DNA of 40,724 nucleotides from Mariprofundaceae bacterium (GTDB taxonomy: Bacteria; Pseudomonadota; Zetaproteobacteria; Mariprofundales; Mariprofundaceae), in contig JAUZQQ010000019.1 in NCBI GenBank assembly GCA_030950905.1, forward strand, positions 1 to 40,724, in the 5' to 3' direction. Shown here in pieces: positions 8,338-19,539 of this stretch. The position numbers were made by a program, and so were the translations under genes. The notes below the pieces were generated by a model. That model worked only from the letters and a program-made list of their open reading frames with translations, searched no databases and was not told the DNA's origin. Each line of letters starts with the position of its first letter. Within the stretch, counting starts at the first letter, position 1.

Positions 8338-8850
8338 ATGTTGTTACGAATTTTAACTGGGTGTATTGCGGTATTCCTTTCGGTCTCATCGCTGGAAGCA
8401 AATGAATTTCGCAGTGTGAATATTGCCGTATTTCAAAAAGAAGCTGCATCGTTTGAATTTGACCCCATTGTGGTGGGAAGTTTTAAAGATTTTATTGGTG
8501 TCATGGAAGGCTCGCAGGTGTTGTTGATTTCTCATACTTCAGATGCCAAAAATGGCGATGTAATCAACATTCAACAAGATGTATTACGTGAGTCTAATGG
8601 TGAATTTAGCGATACGGGTATTAACTGTCAGTTTTCTTTTTATTCTGAAACAGATGGTGCGAACTTAACATTTTTAATTGCTGGTATTTGCCATATCTTA
8701 GGAAGAAATAATAGCGATTTAAAAGAAGTTATTTCTCCAACCATGTTACCTGATGCATTGCAAGGTGAAGATGCTTGGGTAGAATTGTATGAAAATGAAA
8801 AAACAGGCATCGCTTTTTATGCCAATGTAGGCAAACCCCGCGGCCGTTAA
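8338..8850 (+). CDS. secreted hypothetical protein
   Basis: AAGGAGA RBS; signal peptide MLLRILTGCIAVFLSVSSLEA; no family recognised. Confidence 0.65.
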   Translation: MLLRILTGCIAVFLSVSSLEANEFRSVNIAVFQKEAASFEFDPIVVGSFKDFIGVMEGSQVLLISHTSDAKNGDVINIQQDVLRESNGEFSDTGINCQFSFYSETDGANLTFLIAGICHILGRNNSDLKEVISPTMLPDALQGEDAWVELYENEKTGIAFYANVGKPRGR

Positions 8851-8868
8851 AGTAACGCTGCAACAAAT

Positions 8869-8921
8869 AACAGGCTCTTTAAAACGTAGTTTCCACCTTA
8901 ATGTTTTACAAGAGCCTTGTT
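8869..8921. repeat. imperfect inverted repeat (possible terminator or REP)
   Basis: AACAGGCTCTTTAAAAC / GTTTTACAAGAGCCTTGTT, imperfect pairing. Confidence 0.4.
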
Positions 8922-8984
8922 TGTTGGGCGTCGTCTAAGCGGCTAAGGTATTGGTTCTTGCTAAAACTTCCCTATCATGCGCGC

Positions 8985-10280
8985 ATGACTATGATAGTAA
9001 AAACACTTTTATGCTGCTTACTCTTTGCTGGCCATGCTTGGGCGACAACATTGCCCAGCTTTGAGCGCCAACGTATAATGCAGGCTTTGCATGAAAACAA
9101 ACAAGATGTTATTCAGCAATTGGATGCCAAAGAAAAACTGGTGTTGCAAGTGGCATTAACACTTCAAGACAATACGCCTGAAAAAACCCTTGCCTTAATT
9201 CGCGACATAAAATCAACCCCACTTGACCCATTGTTGGCTGTGATGGCTGCCGAGGCACATCGCCGTTTGGCTATTCGCGCCGTAACTGAGGCTGGGCAAT
9301 ATGCACAAACATTGCAACAGCAACGAAAAAAATTAGAGACCATTGATTTGTCCAGAGGTTTGGCTGAAGCAGATTCCAAGCTTGTGGCCTTGGCTGAAAA
9401 GTTAAAGGGTAGCAAGGCTGTTCCTTTGGCCATACTGCAATTGGGTCATACTGTTGAAAATGTATTTCTTGTTGACAAAACACGCGCGCGTCTGTTTGTT
9501 TACCGACAAAATTCACAGGGAAAATTGTACCGTGATGCTGATGAATATGTGGTGACAGGAACATCAACGGGGGACAAACAAAAAAAAGGGGATAAACGAA
9601 CACCCAATGGCGTATACCATTTTATTCAGCAATTGAATGACCCTGCGCTTCACGCCCGTTATGGGCCTGTATCGTTCCCTATTGATTACCCCAATGCATT
9701 GGATGTTATGCACCATAAAACGGGGTCTGGTATTTGGATGCATGGCTACCAACAAGATCTACAACGCCGTGCGCCACAAGATACCTTGGGTTGTTTTGCC
9801 TTGCCCAACAATAAATTGTTGGCTGTTGCAAAAAAAATTCGCTTGCATCACAGTTGGGTGGTTATCGGTAAAAACATTCAATATGTTGATGACACCGTAC
9901 GCCTAAGCTTGCGGGATAATGTACTTCAAGCCGTCACTGGCTGGGCAAAAGCATGGTCATCGCGCAATCATGCGGCGTATATTGCATTATATGACCCACG
10001 CTTTCATCATGAACGCCATGATTTTACAAGCTGGAACCGTTACAAAAAACGTGTTAATGCTAACAAAACATACATCAAGGTCAGCTTATCTGATATAACC
10101 TTGATTCACGATCCCGAGCGTTGGCCAGAAGGTGAAGTGGTGGTTGCTGAATTTACCCAAGATTACAAATCCAGTAATTTAAACACTGTCGGCAGAAAGC
10201 GTTTATACTGGGTACGTGCCGATGCAGCATCGCCTTGGAAGATTTTAATTGAGCAGTCAATCCCTACCTATGCCCGATAA
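8985..10280 (+). CDS. L,D-transpeptidase family protein (YafK/ErfK-like) with C-terminal NTF2-like domain
   Basis: Signal peptide from the ATG at 8985; IWMHGYQQDL...DTLGCFAL catalytic-type motif; C-terminal SRNHAAYIALYDPRF NTF2-like region. Confidence 0.85.
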   Translation: MTMIVKTLLCCLLFAGHAWATTLPSFERQRIMQALHENKQDVIQQLDAKEKLVLQVALTLQDNTPEKTLALIRDIKSTPLDPLLAVMAAEAHRRLAIRAVTEAGQYAQTLQQQRKKLETIDLSRGLAEADSKLVALAEKLKGSKAVPLAILQLGHTVENVFLVDKTRARLFVYRQNSQGKLYRDADEYVVTGTSTGDKQKKGDKRTPNGVYHFIQQLNDPALHARYGPVSFPIDYPNALDVMHHKTGSGIWMHGYQQDLQRRAPQDTLGCFALPNNKLLAVAKKIRLHHSWVVIGKNIQYVDDTVRLSLRDNVLQAVTGWAKAWSSRNHAAYIALYDPRFHHERHDFTSWNRYKKRVNANKTYIKVSLSDITLIHDPERWPEGEVVVAEFTQDYKSSNLNTVGRKRLYWVRADAASPWKILIEQSIPTYAR

Positions 10281-11352
10281 CAAAACACCAACCCATGATT
10301 CAAGCACTGATTTTGAAGTACGCCGCTTGCATACCATGGCCAGTTCACACCGAGAGCTAAAAGATTATGTGGACTATATCACCCAACACTTGGAAGAAAA
10401 TGAACGTTTGTTTGCCCGTTTGTTTGCCCTTGAAGCGCGATTGCTAAAGGCCAATGATCCTGAAGATGTTTGCCTTGCCTTGCTGCGTGGTTTGCGCGCA
10501 GATTTTGAGTTGGATATGGTGCGCTTGTGGTTTGATCGTGCCAGTTTTATCAGTCAATATTCCTTTCACGGTCTCTCGCCAGAAGACCTTGTATGGGTCG
10601 AAAAGAATGAAATTTCTGAAGTTGGATTGTCACATCAAGCAGTATGGTTGGTGCAACTCGGCAAGGGAGAGCGTTTTGTCTGGTTGGAAAAACAAGATGC
10701 AAAATTAAAATCCATGGCACTGATTTTATTGGGTCCAATAGAACGACCTTATGGGGTGATTGGTTTGGGTTCGTTAAATGATACCCGTTTTGACCCAGAA
10801 CAAGGCACTGATTTTTTACAGCACTTGGCACAGGTTTGTAGTTTGATGCTAGAAAATACCGTAAGCCGTGAGCGTTTATCACGCTTGATGGTAAAAGACC
10901 GCAACAGTGGTGCGCACAAGCAACGTTTTTTTCAACCTTACAGTCATCAGCCTTTATCCCAATGGTTTGGGCGAAACATCCCGGTGGCTTGTTTTTGTAT
11001 TGCTGTGGATGAGCGTGGTGGATCATGTGGCAATGATACACGACAAGCGATTGCTCAAAGCATTACGTCATTGATTCGCCATCAAGATTTGTTAATTTGT
11101 AAGGGTAAAGAAGATTTTATTGTTTTTTTGGCAGGCTTACGTCCCATGCAAGATGTGGATACGGCTGAAGCCATGATGGATGCTTGTTTGACCTTACACG
11201 TGTCTTTGAGTATTGGCGCATCGCTTTCTTCTTGTGATGAAGACCCCTTGATTGTTGATCTTTTGGCACGTGCAGAAAAAGCCATGCAGCAAGCAATAAA
11301 AGCAGGTGGTGCGCGGGTAATTTGCGCCACGGTTGATGATCTTTTAGGGTAG
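10270..11352 (+). CDS. DUF484-like / GAF-type protein with degenerate GGDEF-like C-terminus
   Basis: ELKDYVDYITQHLEENERLFARLFALEARLLKANDPEDVCLALLRGLRADFELD; start overlaps the upstream stop. Confidence 0.6.
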   Translation: MPDNKTPTHDSSTDFEVRRLHTMASSHRELKDYVDYITQHLEENERLFARLFALEARLLKANDPEDVCLALLRGLRADFELDMVRLWFDRASFISQYSFHGLSPEDLVWVEKNEISEVGLSHQAVWLVQLGKGERFVWLEKQDAKLKSMALILLGPIERPYGVIGLGSLNDTRFDPEQGTDFLQHLAQVCSLMLENTVSRERLSRLMVKDRNSGAHKQRFFQPYSHQPLSQWFGRNIPVACFCIAVDERGGSCGNDTRQAIAQSITSLIRHQDLLICKGKEDFIVFLAGLRPMQDVDTAEAMMDACLTLHVSLSIGASLSSCDEDPLIVDLLARAEKAMQQAIKAGGARVICATVDDLLG

Positions 11353-11393
11353 CATTGCATCAACAGATAAGATAAAAAACAAGGAATAGAGCG

Positions 11394-12080
11394 ATGAATA
11401 TTGTTATTACTGGCGCAAACCGAGGACTGGGCTTGGGTCTGGTCGCGCATTACTTGGCACAGGGTCATGAGCTATGGGCTTGCGCCCGAAACCCATGTGA
11501 GGTAACAGCATGGGATGCCTTGGCATCATCATCTTTACACCCCGTGCGCTGGGATGTTGCTGATGATGCCCCGCCCCAATGTATGGGTTCATGCACATGG
11601 CCATCGGCGATTCATGTGTTGATCAACAACGCTGGCATTTATGGCCCTGTTGGAACGGGGCAGTCATTGCAAAATGTAAGCAGCAAATGCATGCTTGATG
11701 TATTTAATGTGGATGCCATTGGCCCTTTGCGCGTGGTGCAGCACCTTCTACCCGCGCTGCGTGAGGGTGATGCCACGGTTGCCAATATTGCTTCAAAAAT
11801 GGGATCAATCTCAGACAATAGCAGTGGCGGAAATTATGCCTACCGTGCAGCAAAGACAGCGTTGATGATGGTTTCTAAATCCATGGCTGTTGATTTGGCA
11901 GACAGTGGTATTCATGTTATCACCTTGCACCCTGGTTGGGTGAAAACAGACATGACAGATCATCATGGTTTGATTAATGTTGCTACATCGGTGCAAGGCA
12001 TGAGCAATGTTATCAGTCGCGCTTGCGATTATTTACCGGGTGATTTTATCGCGTTTGATGGAACACTGATTGGTTTTTAA
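11394..12080 (+). CDS. SDR family oxidoreductase
   Basis: ITGANRGLGLGLVAHYL, NNAGIYG, YRAAKTALMMVSKS (YxxxK). Confidence 0.9.
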   Translation: MNIVITGANRGLGLGLVAHYLAQGHELWACARNPCEVTAWDALASSSLHPVRWDVADDAPPQCMGSCTWPSAIHVLINNAGIYGPVGTGQSLQNVSSKCMLDVFNVDAIGPLRVVQHLLPALREGDATVANIASKMGSISDNSSGGNYAYRAAKTALMMVSKSMAVDLADSGIHVITLHPGWVKTDMTDHHGLINVATSVQGMSNVISRACDYLPGDFIAFDGTLIGF

Positions 12081-12087
12081 TTAAAAA

Positions 12088-12696
12088 ATGGATGCCTTTA
12101 ATGAACTAAGCAATACCTTGGCATTAAGCATGGGCGCGGCATGGGCGAGTGGTATTAACTTGTATGCTGCGGTGCTAATGCTGGGACTGATGGGAAGCAT
12201 GGGTTATATGGAGCTACCCAGCAGCTTGCAGGTATTGCAAGACCCACTTGTGATTGGGGCTGCTGGTTTAATGTATGCCGTTGAGTTCTTTGCCGATAAA
12301 ATTCCAGGTGTTGATACAGCATGGGATGCCATCCATTCTTTTGTCCGCATTCCTGCTGGTGCTATGTTGGCTGCTGCTTCGTTGGGTGACGTTGACCCTG
12401 CAATGGCGATCACTGCGGGCATATTAGGGGGTGGACTAACCGCTGCCACCCATGCCACAAAAGCGGGCAGTCGGGTATTGATCAATACCTCCCCAGAGCC
12501 GTTTTCTAACTGGACAGCGTCTGTGGGAGAAGATGTTGCGGTCTTTGGTGGTTTATGGGCGGCTATTCATTACCCCCTTCTTTTTTCTTCTTTGTTGATT
12601 TTATTTATACTATTAATGGTTTGGTTGCTGCCGCGTTTGTGGCTAAGTATTCAAACGATTGCGCGACGTATTGGCCGTTTTTTTCGTCATGCTTGA
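12088..12696 (+). CDS. DUF4126-like membrane protein
   Basis: GAAWASGINLYAAVLMLGL...VEFFADKIPGVDTAWDAIHSFVRIPAGAML; characteristic motif. Confidence 0.75.
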   Translation: MDAFNELSNTLALSMGAAWASGINLYAAVLMLGLMGSMGYMELPSSLQVLQDPLVIGAAGLMYAVEFFADKIPGVDTAWDAIHSFVRIPAGAMLAAASLGDVDPAMAITAGILGGGLTAATHATKAGSRVLINTSPEPFSNWTASVGEDVAVFGGLWAAIHYPLLFSSLLILFILLMVWLLPRLWLSIQTIARRIGRFFRHA

Positions 12697-12735
12697 TAGG
12701 GGAAAACCAAGGTGGTTCGCAATAAATAATATAGC

Positions 12736-13605
12736 ATGTCAGTTTTAATACTGGGTTGCGGTTATGTCGGCAGTATATTCATGGCTGAAGCCGCCTCTCT
12801 CGGCCTTGACGTTATGCCTGTATCGCGTAGCGAAAAACGTATCTGTGATTGGCGCGACCTAGGCTATTATCCGTTGCTTTTGCGCGGAACACCTGCGACG
12901 TTGGATGCTGCTGTATTGCAAGGCGTAACTGTTATTGTTGACGCTATTCCATTGGATAAAAACAATGGCATGCGCGCCACGCAAAAAGATTGGCTGCCTG
13001 ATTTATTGCGCAAATGCCCAAACCTACAACAAGCTATTTACCTTTCTTCAACGTCTGTTTATGGCAATGCTGATGGACAGTGCGTGCATGAATCATGGCC
13101 TTGTCAACCCAGTGGTATACGTGGTCAGCAACGCCTAAAAGCAGAACGGGCTTGGCATGATGCGATGAAAGTTATAGGACAAAAAGCAAGTATTTTTCGC
13201 TTGGCTGGTATTTATGGACACCAGCGAAATATTTATACTCGATTAAAACAAGGTGGTTATCATGCCATTCGCTGGCAACCTGATCATATAAGCAACCGTA
13301 TTCATGTGGTGGATATTGTGCAGGCACTGTGCATGGCTATCACAAGCACGGTTACAGGTGTTTTTAATATCAGCGATGATACGCCAACATCCCATGTGCA
13401 TTATGTCCTTGCATTGGCAAAACATTTAAACGCCCCTGCGCCCATCATTGTATCACCCGAAGAAGGGAAGCAATACCTATCGCCAGCGATGTTTTCTTTT
13501 TTTCAAGACAGCAAACGTGTGGATAATACGCGCATGCACCGTGAATTGTTGCCCCTGTTGCGCTACCCTTCTTTTATGGATGCACTCAAAGAAGATTTAG
13601 CATAA
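12736..13605 (+). CDS. NAD-dependent epimerase/dehydratase (YeeZ-like)
   Basis: VLILGCGYVGSIFMAEA; YLSSTSVYGN; RLAGIYG. Confidence 0.85.
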   Translation: MSVLILGCGYVGSIFMAEAASLGLDVMPVSRSEKRICDWRDLGYYPLLLRGTPATLDAAVLQGVTVIVDAIPLDKNNGMRATQKDWLPDLLRKCPNLQQAIYLSSTSVYGNADGQCVHESWPCQPSGIRGQQRLKAERAWHDAMKVIGQKASIFRLAGIYGHQRNIYTRLKQGGYHAIRWQPDHISNRIHVVDIVQALCMAITSTVTGVFNISDDTPTSHVHYVLALAKHLNAPAPIIVSPEEGKQYLSPAMFSFFQDSKRVDNTRMHRELLPLLRYPSFMDALKEDLA

Positions 13606-14684
13606 CACAGTATTCCCCTGATCAAACGGTCTTCGCCCAACATCTGTGTTGTTATTTGTTCCAAACGGGGGGCCTCAGCCATGCTTGCAATGCCAAGTCC
13701 ATGCCATAAATTGATGCTTGTTGTGCCGCCAATCAAACAGGGGGCTTGGTACAATACCAGCTCTTGGGTGAATCCGTGTTCAAAAAAAGCAGCGTGCAAT
13801 ATACCGCCACCTTCCAGTAAAATTTGTAAACGCCCCTCATTCGCCAAATGTTGCAGGGCAGCTTTTAATGTTTCAACCCTTACGATTTCCACCCCTTGTT
13901 TTATCCATGGTGCAGCCGCAAGCGGGGCGGATTCTTGCACATAAAAACGCACAGATCCTGCCGCGTATTCGTTTGTCTGTAACAATTTACAAGCAGCGAA
14001 AAATACAGGAACCTGCCGCGCCATGACCACGCGCAACGGTGGTTGGCCAAGCAATGCTGCATCCCTTATAGTAAGCGAGGGGTTATCGGCACGAAGTGTA
14101 CCTGCACCAACGATAATGGCATCAGACGCTGCGCGTAAGGCGTGAGCATGCTGCCGTGATACACCACCACTGATCCATTGTGAATGCCCTTGCCGAGTGG
14201 CCAACTTTCCATCCAACGAAATGGCAGCCTTGCCGATAACATACGGCATTTTATGGTGGATATAATAAAAAAAAGGGCGATTGATTGCATCAGCCTGATC
14301 TTTGCATACCGCTGCTGTCACAGCAATACCTTGTTGTGCCAAGTATGCACCACCACCTTGCATGGCAGGGTTGGGATCATTGGATGCATAAACAACACGC
14401 ATGATACCCGCACGAATAATACACCCAGTACAGGGCGGCGTTCGACCATGGCCAGCGCAAGGCTCTAGGGTGACATAAAGCGTTGCCCCTTGCGCTTGTT
14501 CGTGGGCATCATCTATAGCATGGACTTCAGCATGTGCCTCGCCAGCGCGTTGATGCCAGCCTTTGCCAACAATTTGCCCTTGCTGCACCAGCAATGCGCC
14601 AACACGAGGGTTGGGGTGGGTGCGAGCAATGCCGCGTTTTGCCAATACAATAGCCTGCGTCATCCAATATTCATCGCTCAACAT
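13563..14684 (-). CDS. ribD: bifunctional riboflavin deaminase/reductase RibD
   Basis: HPNPRVGALLVQQGQIVGKGWHQRAGEAHAEVHAI...VTLEPCAGHGRTPPC...GAGTLRADNPSLTIR. Start refined to 14684. Confidence 0.95.
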   Translation of the reverse strand: MLSDEYWMTQAIVLAKRGIARTHPNPRVGALLVQQGQIVGKGWHQRAGEAHAEVHAIDDAHEQAQGATLYVTLEPCAGHGRTPPCTGCIIRAGIMRVVYASNDPNPAMQGGGAYLAQQGIAVTAAVCKDQADAINRPFFYYIHHKMPYVIGKAAISLDGKLATRQGHSQWISGGVSRQHAHALRAASDAIIVGAGTLRADNPSLTIRDAALLGQPPLRVVMARQVPVFFAACKLLQTNEYAAGSVRFYVQESAPLAAAPWIKQGVEIVRVETLKAALQHLANEGRLQILLEGGGILHAAFFEHGFTQELVLYQAPCLIGGTTSINLWHGLGIASMAEAPRLEQITTQMLGEDRLIRGILCYAKSSLSASIKEG

Positions 14685-14759
14685 TATTGCGCCAATACGT
14701 CTTGTGCCAATATTACCACAGTAATCCTCCTTGCCATCATACAACCCCGCGAAGTATAC

Positions 14760-16241
14760 ATGACCACATCCAAGATTTCAGTTACCATGCGCCGCGCCTT
14801 TTTATTCGGCGTAAGGAATGGATTAATGTTATCTGGTATTCGTGAACATCTGTCGGTAAGGCATGCAGGCCTGCTGGCGCTTTGTGTCTTGGCGTGGGTC
14901 TATATGGCTCTTTTTCGTTATGATTTGTATGGTATTGAGGAGGCAGCGGCGCGGGCATTGCTGATTAACTGGTCAATTATTCACCAGATTGCTAGCCCTG
15001 TTGCATTGTTTGGCGTACCCGATATGCGTGGCTTTTTCTTTGTGTTGCTTGATTTACATTGGGCTGGAAGTTTGGTTGCGGCCAAGGTTTTTACCATGCT
15101 GGTATTGTTTGCAAGCATCTTGTTGTTGTACCGTTGGGGCGAGCGCGTGCATGGTGCAGAACCAAGCATGATTGCTTGTGGTTTGTTGCCCTTGTTACCG
15201 ATCAGTATTATGCAAGCTGATTCTGTTGGTGGCGGTGTATATTTGTTTATGGCACTGTTGATTATAGCTTGGTTAAACAAAAACATACAAGCCTCTGAAT
15301 TTCATTTGCCAGGGCAAATATTTTTACAAGGCGTATTGGTAGCATTTGCGATTACCATTCACCCTATCGGATTGGCTGCGGCATTGGTTTTGGCTGTATT
15401 GTGGTGGTTTGATACCGATAAGCTACGGAAAAAACGACGAAATGTATTGATTGCATTGGTCATTGCTGTGACTATTCCTTTGTTATTACGCATGGGTTGG
15501 CCTGATATTGCAGGGATGAATATGGGGTTTTTACCCTTTGTTTCGACTATTTTTCTTGGCCCTGATTTGCTTCCTGTGGCGATCAATATACGCACGGGGG
15601 TTGGCCTAATATGCATGGTTCTACTGCTTGTTATTTTCCTTGTTCATGCAATACGAAAAACATCCGATCCTTTTTCGCTTTTTTTGATGGTTGGCTTAAT
15701 CGTTGGTAGTTTTCATATCAATGCTGTTTGGGTTTTCATGGCTGCTGTTGCATTGTTGTATTTGGGCGCGCCTGTATTGATTGATCTTAATCAACGCTTG
15801 GGTTGGCAAGGTATTCTGGGGCAGCGCGGCGTGGTTTTGATTGTTGTATTTATCATGGCTACCACGGCGATGATTTCAGACCGTTATTACCGCAACATCG
15901 AAAAACAACATTTACTCAGCGAAACCGATCAATTAATTGCCAAACTAGCCAGTGAGGCGAGTGATAAAAAGCAAGAATTTCTCGTTGCCAGTGAATGGCC
16001 AGCGCGAACAATGCTTGCCGTCAAGCGTGATGTTTTACCACTCCCTTATGGCCGTGAAGGTGATGATTCACAAGTATTTTTGCAACGCATTTCCGGGGTT
16101 ACTCACTTTGTCTTTGACCCGACAAAGGAAATCAACAAAGGATTGGTTGTTCAATTCTCTGCTTTAAACGCTTATTATGAAACCATTGCCTTATCCCATA
16201 ACGGGGTTATTTTAAAGATAAGGGAAAACATTGGTGAGTAG
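14760..16241 (+). CDS. polytopic membrane protein, possible GT-C-type glycosyltransferase
   Basis: Many TM segments with a soluble C-terminal domain. Start refined to ATG 14760; the upstream extension is antisense to ribD. Confidence 0.6.
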   Translation: MTTSKISVTMRRAFLFGVRNGLMLSGIREHLSVRHAGLLALCVLAWVYMALFRYDLYGIEEAAARALLINWSIIHQIASPVALFGVPDMRGFFFVLLDLHWAGSLVAAKVFTMLVLFASILLLYRWGERVHGAEPSMIACGLLPLLPISIMQADSVGGGVYLFMALLIIAWLNKNIQASEFHLPGQIFLQGVLVAFAITIHPIGLAAALVLAVLWWFDTDKLRKKRRNVLIALVIAVTIPLLLRMGWPDIAGMNMGFLPFVSTIFLGPDLLPVAINIRTGVGLICMVLLLVIFLVHAIRKTSDPFSLFLMVGLIVGSFHINAVWVFMAAVALLYLGAPVLIDLNQRLGWQGILGQRGVVLIVVFIMATTAMISDRYYRNIEKQHLLSETDQLIAKLASEASDKKQEFLVASEWPARTMLAVKRDVLPLPYGREGDDSQVFLQRISGVTHFVFDPTKEINKGLVVQFSALNAYYETIALSHNGVILKIRENIGE

Positions 16242-16277
16242 AGTATTTTTAATTAATTTTTAGGGAATCAGTACACT

Positions 16278-16826
16278 ATGCATACATTAATCATTTACCA
16301 CTCTGATTACGATCACACCACGCAGATTGCCAAAGCCATTAAAGCGGGTGTTTTGGCCGCAGGTAATGACGCGGATGTGGTGAAACATGAATTGGTTGGT
16401 GACTTCAATATTGATGATTTAAAACATGCTGATGTTATTATCTTTGGTGCGCCTGTTCACATGGGTTCGATGGCATGGCAAATGAAAAAACTTCTTGATG
16501 CCACCGCGAATTTGTGGATGGAAGCTGCATTAGAAGGAAAAGTAGCAGCGGCTTTTGTTACCTGTGGTGGTTTTGGTGGTGCTGGTGGTGGTGCTGAACA
16601 TAGTTTGATAGGCTTGCATTCTCATGCCTTGGAGCATGGGATGCTGGTCATTGGGTTCCCTAAAACATTGCCTGGTTTTTCCGATGCAGGTTTGCAATGG
16701 GGTCTTTGTGTGCGCACGGGCAACCATGAAGGTATGCCAACAGCCATTAACGATAGACAATTATTGGCTGCCCGCAGTTATGGCTCACATGTAAGAGAAA
16801 CAGCGGGTCGTATATTGCGTGACTGA
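16278..16826 (+). CDS. flavodoxin-like / NAD(P)H-quinone oxidoreductase family protein
   Basis: [21 protein letters not shown]...[24 protein letters not shown]. Confidence 0.85.
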   Translation: MHTLIIYHSDYDHTTQIAKAIKAGVLAAGNDADVVKHELVGDFNIDDLKHADVIIFGAPVHMGSMAWQMKKLLDATANLWMEAALEGKVAAAFVTCGGFGGAGGGAEHSLIGLHSHALEHGMLVIGFPKTLPGFSDAGLQWGLCVRTGNHEGMPTAINDRQLLAARSYGSHVRETAGRILRD

Positions 16827-18846
16827 AATGCAATCACCCATGTATGGACCGCTTTCTTTACCTGTGGAAAATCCACAACATGCCATACAATTACCAACCT
16901 CACGCCAAGCAATGGATTGTTTGGGCTGGAATCAATGCGATATTATTATTGTTACCGGTGATGCTTATGTGGATCACCCCAGTTTTGGCATGGCAGTGAT
17001 TGGGCGCGTCTTGCAAGCACAAGGGTTTCGTGTTGGTATTATTGCACAACCTGACTGGCGTTCGCCTGACGACTTTCGGGTGCTTGGTGCACCGCGATTG
17101 TTTTGGGGCGTAACCTCAGGCAATATGGATTCCATGGTCAATCGTTATACATCAGAACGGCGCACCCGGTCTGATGATGCTTATACACCGAAAAAAGCAG
17201 CGGGGAAACGTCCCGACCGTGCAGTAACCGTGTATGGCCAGCGTTGCCGCGAAGCATTTAAAGGTATCCCTGTGGTGCTGGGTGGTATTGAAGCCAGCTT
17301 GCGGCGTGTCGCGCACTATGACTATTGGTCAGACCGTGTTCGCCGCTCTGTATTGATGGATGCCAAAGCAGATATTTTGGTTTATGGAAATGGTGAACGG
17401 CAGGTCGTAGAAATTGCCCATCGCTTGGCCGCAGGTGAGCATATTCGCGCCATAAAATATATTCGTGGCACAGTTGTAATGTGTTCGGGTACGCCCGAAG
17501 ATTGGTTGGAAGTTGATGCGAAAAACATCGACGAAAGCCACGCTGTACCAACAAAAACAAAACATACACGCCATGTATTGCGCATGCCATCGTATGAAAC
17601 CATCGCCGATGACCCTGTACTGTATGCACATGCTTCACGTTTATTGCACTTAGAAACCAACCCAAATAACGCCCGTGCCTTGATTCAACAACACGCCATG
17701 CGTCATGTTTGGGTCAATCCCCCTGCTTTTCCACTGAGCACGGCCGAACTTGATGCCGTGTTTGATTTACCTTATTCCCGTGTACCCCATGTACAATACG
17801 GCTCGCCCAAAGAGGCGGATATTCCCGCTTACGATATGATCAAACACTCGGTAAATATTATGCGTGGTTGTTTTGGTGGTTGTACGTTTTGTTCTATTAC
17901 CGAACACGAAGGACGGATTATTCAAAACCGTTCAGAAGATTCTATTGCCCGAGAAGTTACAGCCATCGCAAAACTTTCGCCGCAATTCACAGGAACCATC
18001 TCTGACCTTGGTGGCCCCACAGCAAATATGTACCGTTTGGGTTGTGATTCGCCCACAGTTCAAGCGGCCTGCCGTAAGCCTTCATGTATTTTTCCTGAAA
18101 TTTGCAGCCATTTAAATACCGATCATCAACCACTCATTCGTCTTTACCGCCGTATTCGTAAGATGAGAGGGATAAAACGTATCTTGATTGCATCAGGTGT
18201 GCGTTATGATTTGGCAGTACTATCGCCCGACTATGTGCGTGAATTGGTCACCCATCATGTCGGTGGTTATTTAAAAATCGCCCCAGAACATACCGAGTCA
18301 GCACCGTTAAATAAAATGATGAAGCCTGATATGTCCAGCTATTACACTTTTAAGCGAATGTTTGAGCGTTTTTCTCAACAGGCGAAAAAAAAGCAATACC
18401 TTATTCCATATTTTATTGCAGCACACCCTGCAAGCCGTGATGAAGATATGTTGCAATTGGCATTGTGGTTAAAAAAGCACGACTATAAAGCAGATCAAGT
18501 ACAAGCCTTTTTACCATCGCCCATGTCCACCGCTACCGCGATGTACCATAGTGGTCGAAACCCTTTACGCCGGATCAGCCGTGTAAAAAAAGGTTACACT
18601 GAACAGGTATTTACTGCCAAAGGAAAAAAACAACGGGCGTTACAGAAGGCTTTTTTACGCTACCATGACCCTGCCAATTGGCCAGTATTACGCGAGGCTT
18701 TGCGGCTGATGGGGCGCAGTGATTTGATTGGTTCTTCCCCCCACCACCTTGTGCCAACAAACAATGAAAGCGATACTTTAACACAACGAAACCATCACCC
18801 TTTTCGCACCAATGATCGCCCTTTTCGTAAAAATCGTCGTCGATAA
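16819..18846 (+). CDS. ygiQ: YgiQ family radical SAM protein
   Basis: [31 protein letters not shown] (CxxxCxxC); [24 protein letters not shown]. Confidence 0.95.
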   Translation: MTEMQSPMYGPLSLPVENPQHAIQLPTSRQAMDCLGWNQCDIIIVTGDAYVDHPSFGMAVIGRVLQAQGFRVGIIAQPDWRSPDDFRVLGAPRLFWGVTSGNMDSMVNRYTSERRTRSDDAYTPKKAAGKRPDRAVTVYGQRCREAFKGIPVVLGGIEASLRRVAHYDYWSDRVRRSVLMDAKADILVYGNGERQVVEIAHRLAAGEHIRAIKYIRGTVVMCSGTPEDWLEVDAKNIDESHAVPTKTKHTRHVLRMPSYETIADDPVLYAHASRLLHLETNPNNARALIQQHAMRHVWVNPPAFPLSTAELDAVFDLPYSRVPHVQYGSPKEADIPAYDMIKHSVNIMRGCFGGCTFCSITEHEGRIIQNRSEDSIAREVTAIAKLSPQFTGTISDLGGPTANMYRLGCDSPTVQAACRKPSCIFPEICSHLNTDHQPLIRLYRRIRKMRGIKRILIASGVRYDLAVLSPDYVRELVTHHVGGYLKIAPEHTESAPLNKMMKPDMSSYYTFKRMFERFSQQAKKKQYLIPYFIAAHPASRDEDMLQLALWLKKHDYKADQVQAFLPSPMSTATAMYHSGRNPLRRISRVKKGYTEQVFTAKGKKQRALQKAFLRYHDPANWPVLREALRLMGRSDLIGSSPHHLVPTNNESDTLTQRNHHPFRTNDRPFRKNRRR

Positions 18847-18849
18847 TTG

Positions 18850-19500
18850 ATGCGTTTGTTTGTGACTGCTGCTGATACCAATGCGGGTAAAACGTGGGCA
18901 AGCATCTATCTTATTCGGCGTTTGCAAGCGCAAGGTAAAAACGCACTGGCGATCAAGCCTATCGTTAGCGGCTATCAAAAAAATGATCCATCAGGTGATG
19001 TGCAACGCTTATTGGCAGCGCAAACTATGCACGATGTCGATGCCATCAATCGCTACCGTTTTACACAACCCGCCGCACCATCTATTGCGGCTGCCAGCGA
19101 GAGCAAACACATTAAGATGGTTACATTACTCACCTGGTGCGAGACAACATTGGCGAATATTGATCATGCTATCATTGAAGGGGTCGGCGGCATCATGGTT
19201 CCATTAAACCATGATAGCTTGGTGCTGGACTGGATGCAGGCATTAGCATTAACCCATATTTTACTGTGCGTAGAATGGAAGCTGGGCTGCATTAACCATG
19301 CGTTGCTCAGTGTCGCCGCTTTGCAAAGTCGAGGCATGACACCCGATTGGGTATTGCTTAATCAACGCCAGCCCATTCATGATTCCAGGCATGCCGCTGC
19401 CATGTGCCAAGAGATTTGTGACCGCTTGCCTAAAAAAACCCGCATACTGCAAGCGGGTGTGAACGAGGCAAGTGAACTTGATATTATTTTTCCAAGGTAG
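18850..19500 (+). CDS. bioD: dethiobiotin synthetase-like ATPase
   Basis: MRLFVTAADTNAGKTWAS; AIKPIVSG; IIEGVGGIMVPL. Confidence 0.85.
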   Translation: MRLFVTAADTNAGKTWASIYLIRRLQAQGKNALAIKPIVSGYQKNDPSGDVQRLLAAQTMHDVDAINRYRFTQPAAPSIAAASESKHIKMVTLLTWCETTLANIDHAIIEGVGGIMVPLNHDSLVLDWMQALALTHILLCVEWKLGCINHALLSVAALQSRGMTPDWVLLNQRQPIHDSRHAAAMCQEICDRLPKKTRILQAGVNEASELDIIFPR

Positions 19501-19539
19501 CTTATAGTAGTAACCGCTGAATGTGAGTTGCCTGATTTT

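Noticed and set aside
10550-11041. 163-aa minus-strand ORF inside the DUF484-like gene
   Set aside because: Long but antisense, with His/Cys-rich non-protein-like composition; the sense frame has recognisable family motifs.
12204-12485. 93-aa minus-strand ORF within the DUF4126-like gene
   Set aside because: Shadow ORF antisense to a well-supported membrane protein.
17258-17665. 135-aa minus-strand ORF inside ygiQ
   Set aside because: Antisense to strongly conserved ygiQ coding sequence; one of several mutually overlapping shadow ORFs.
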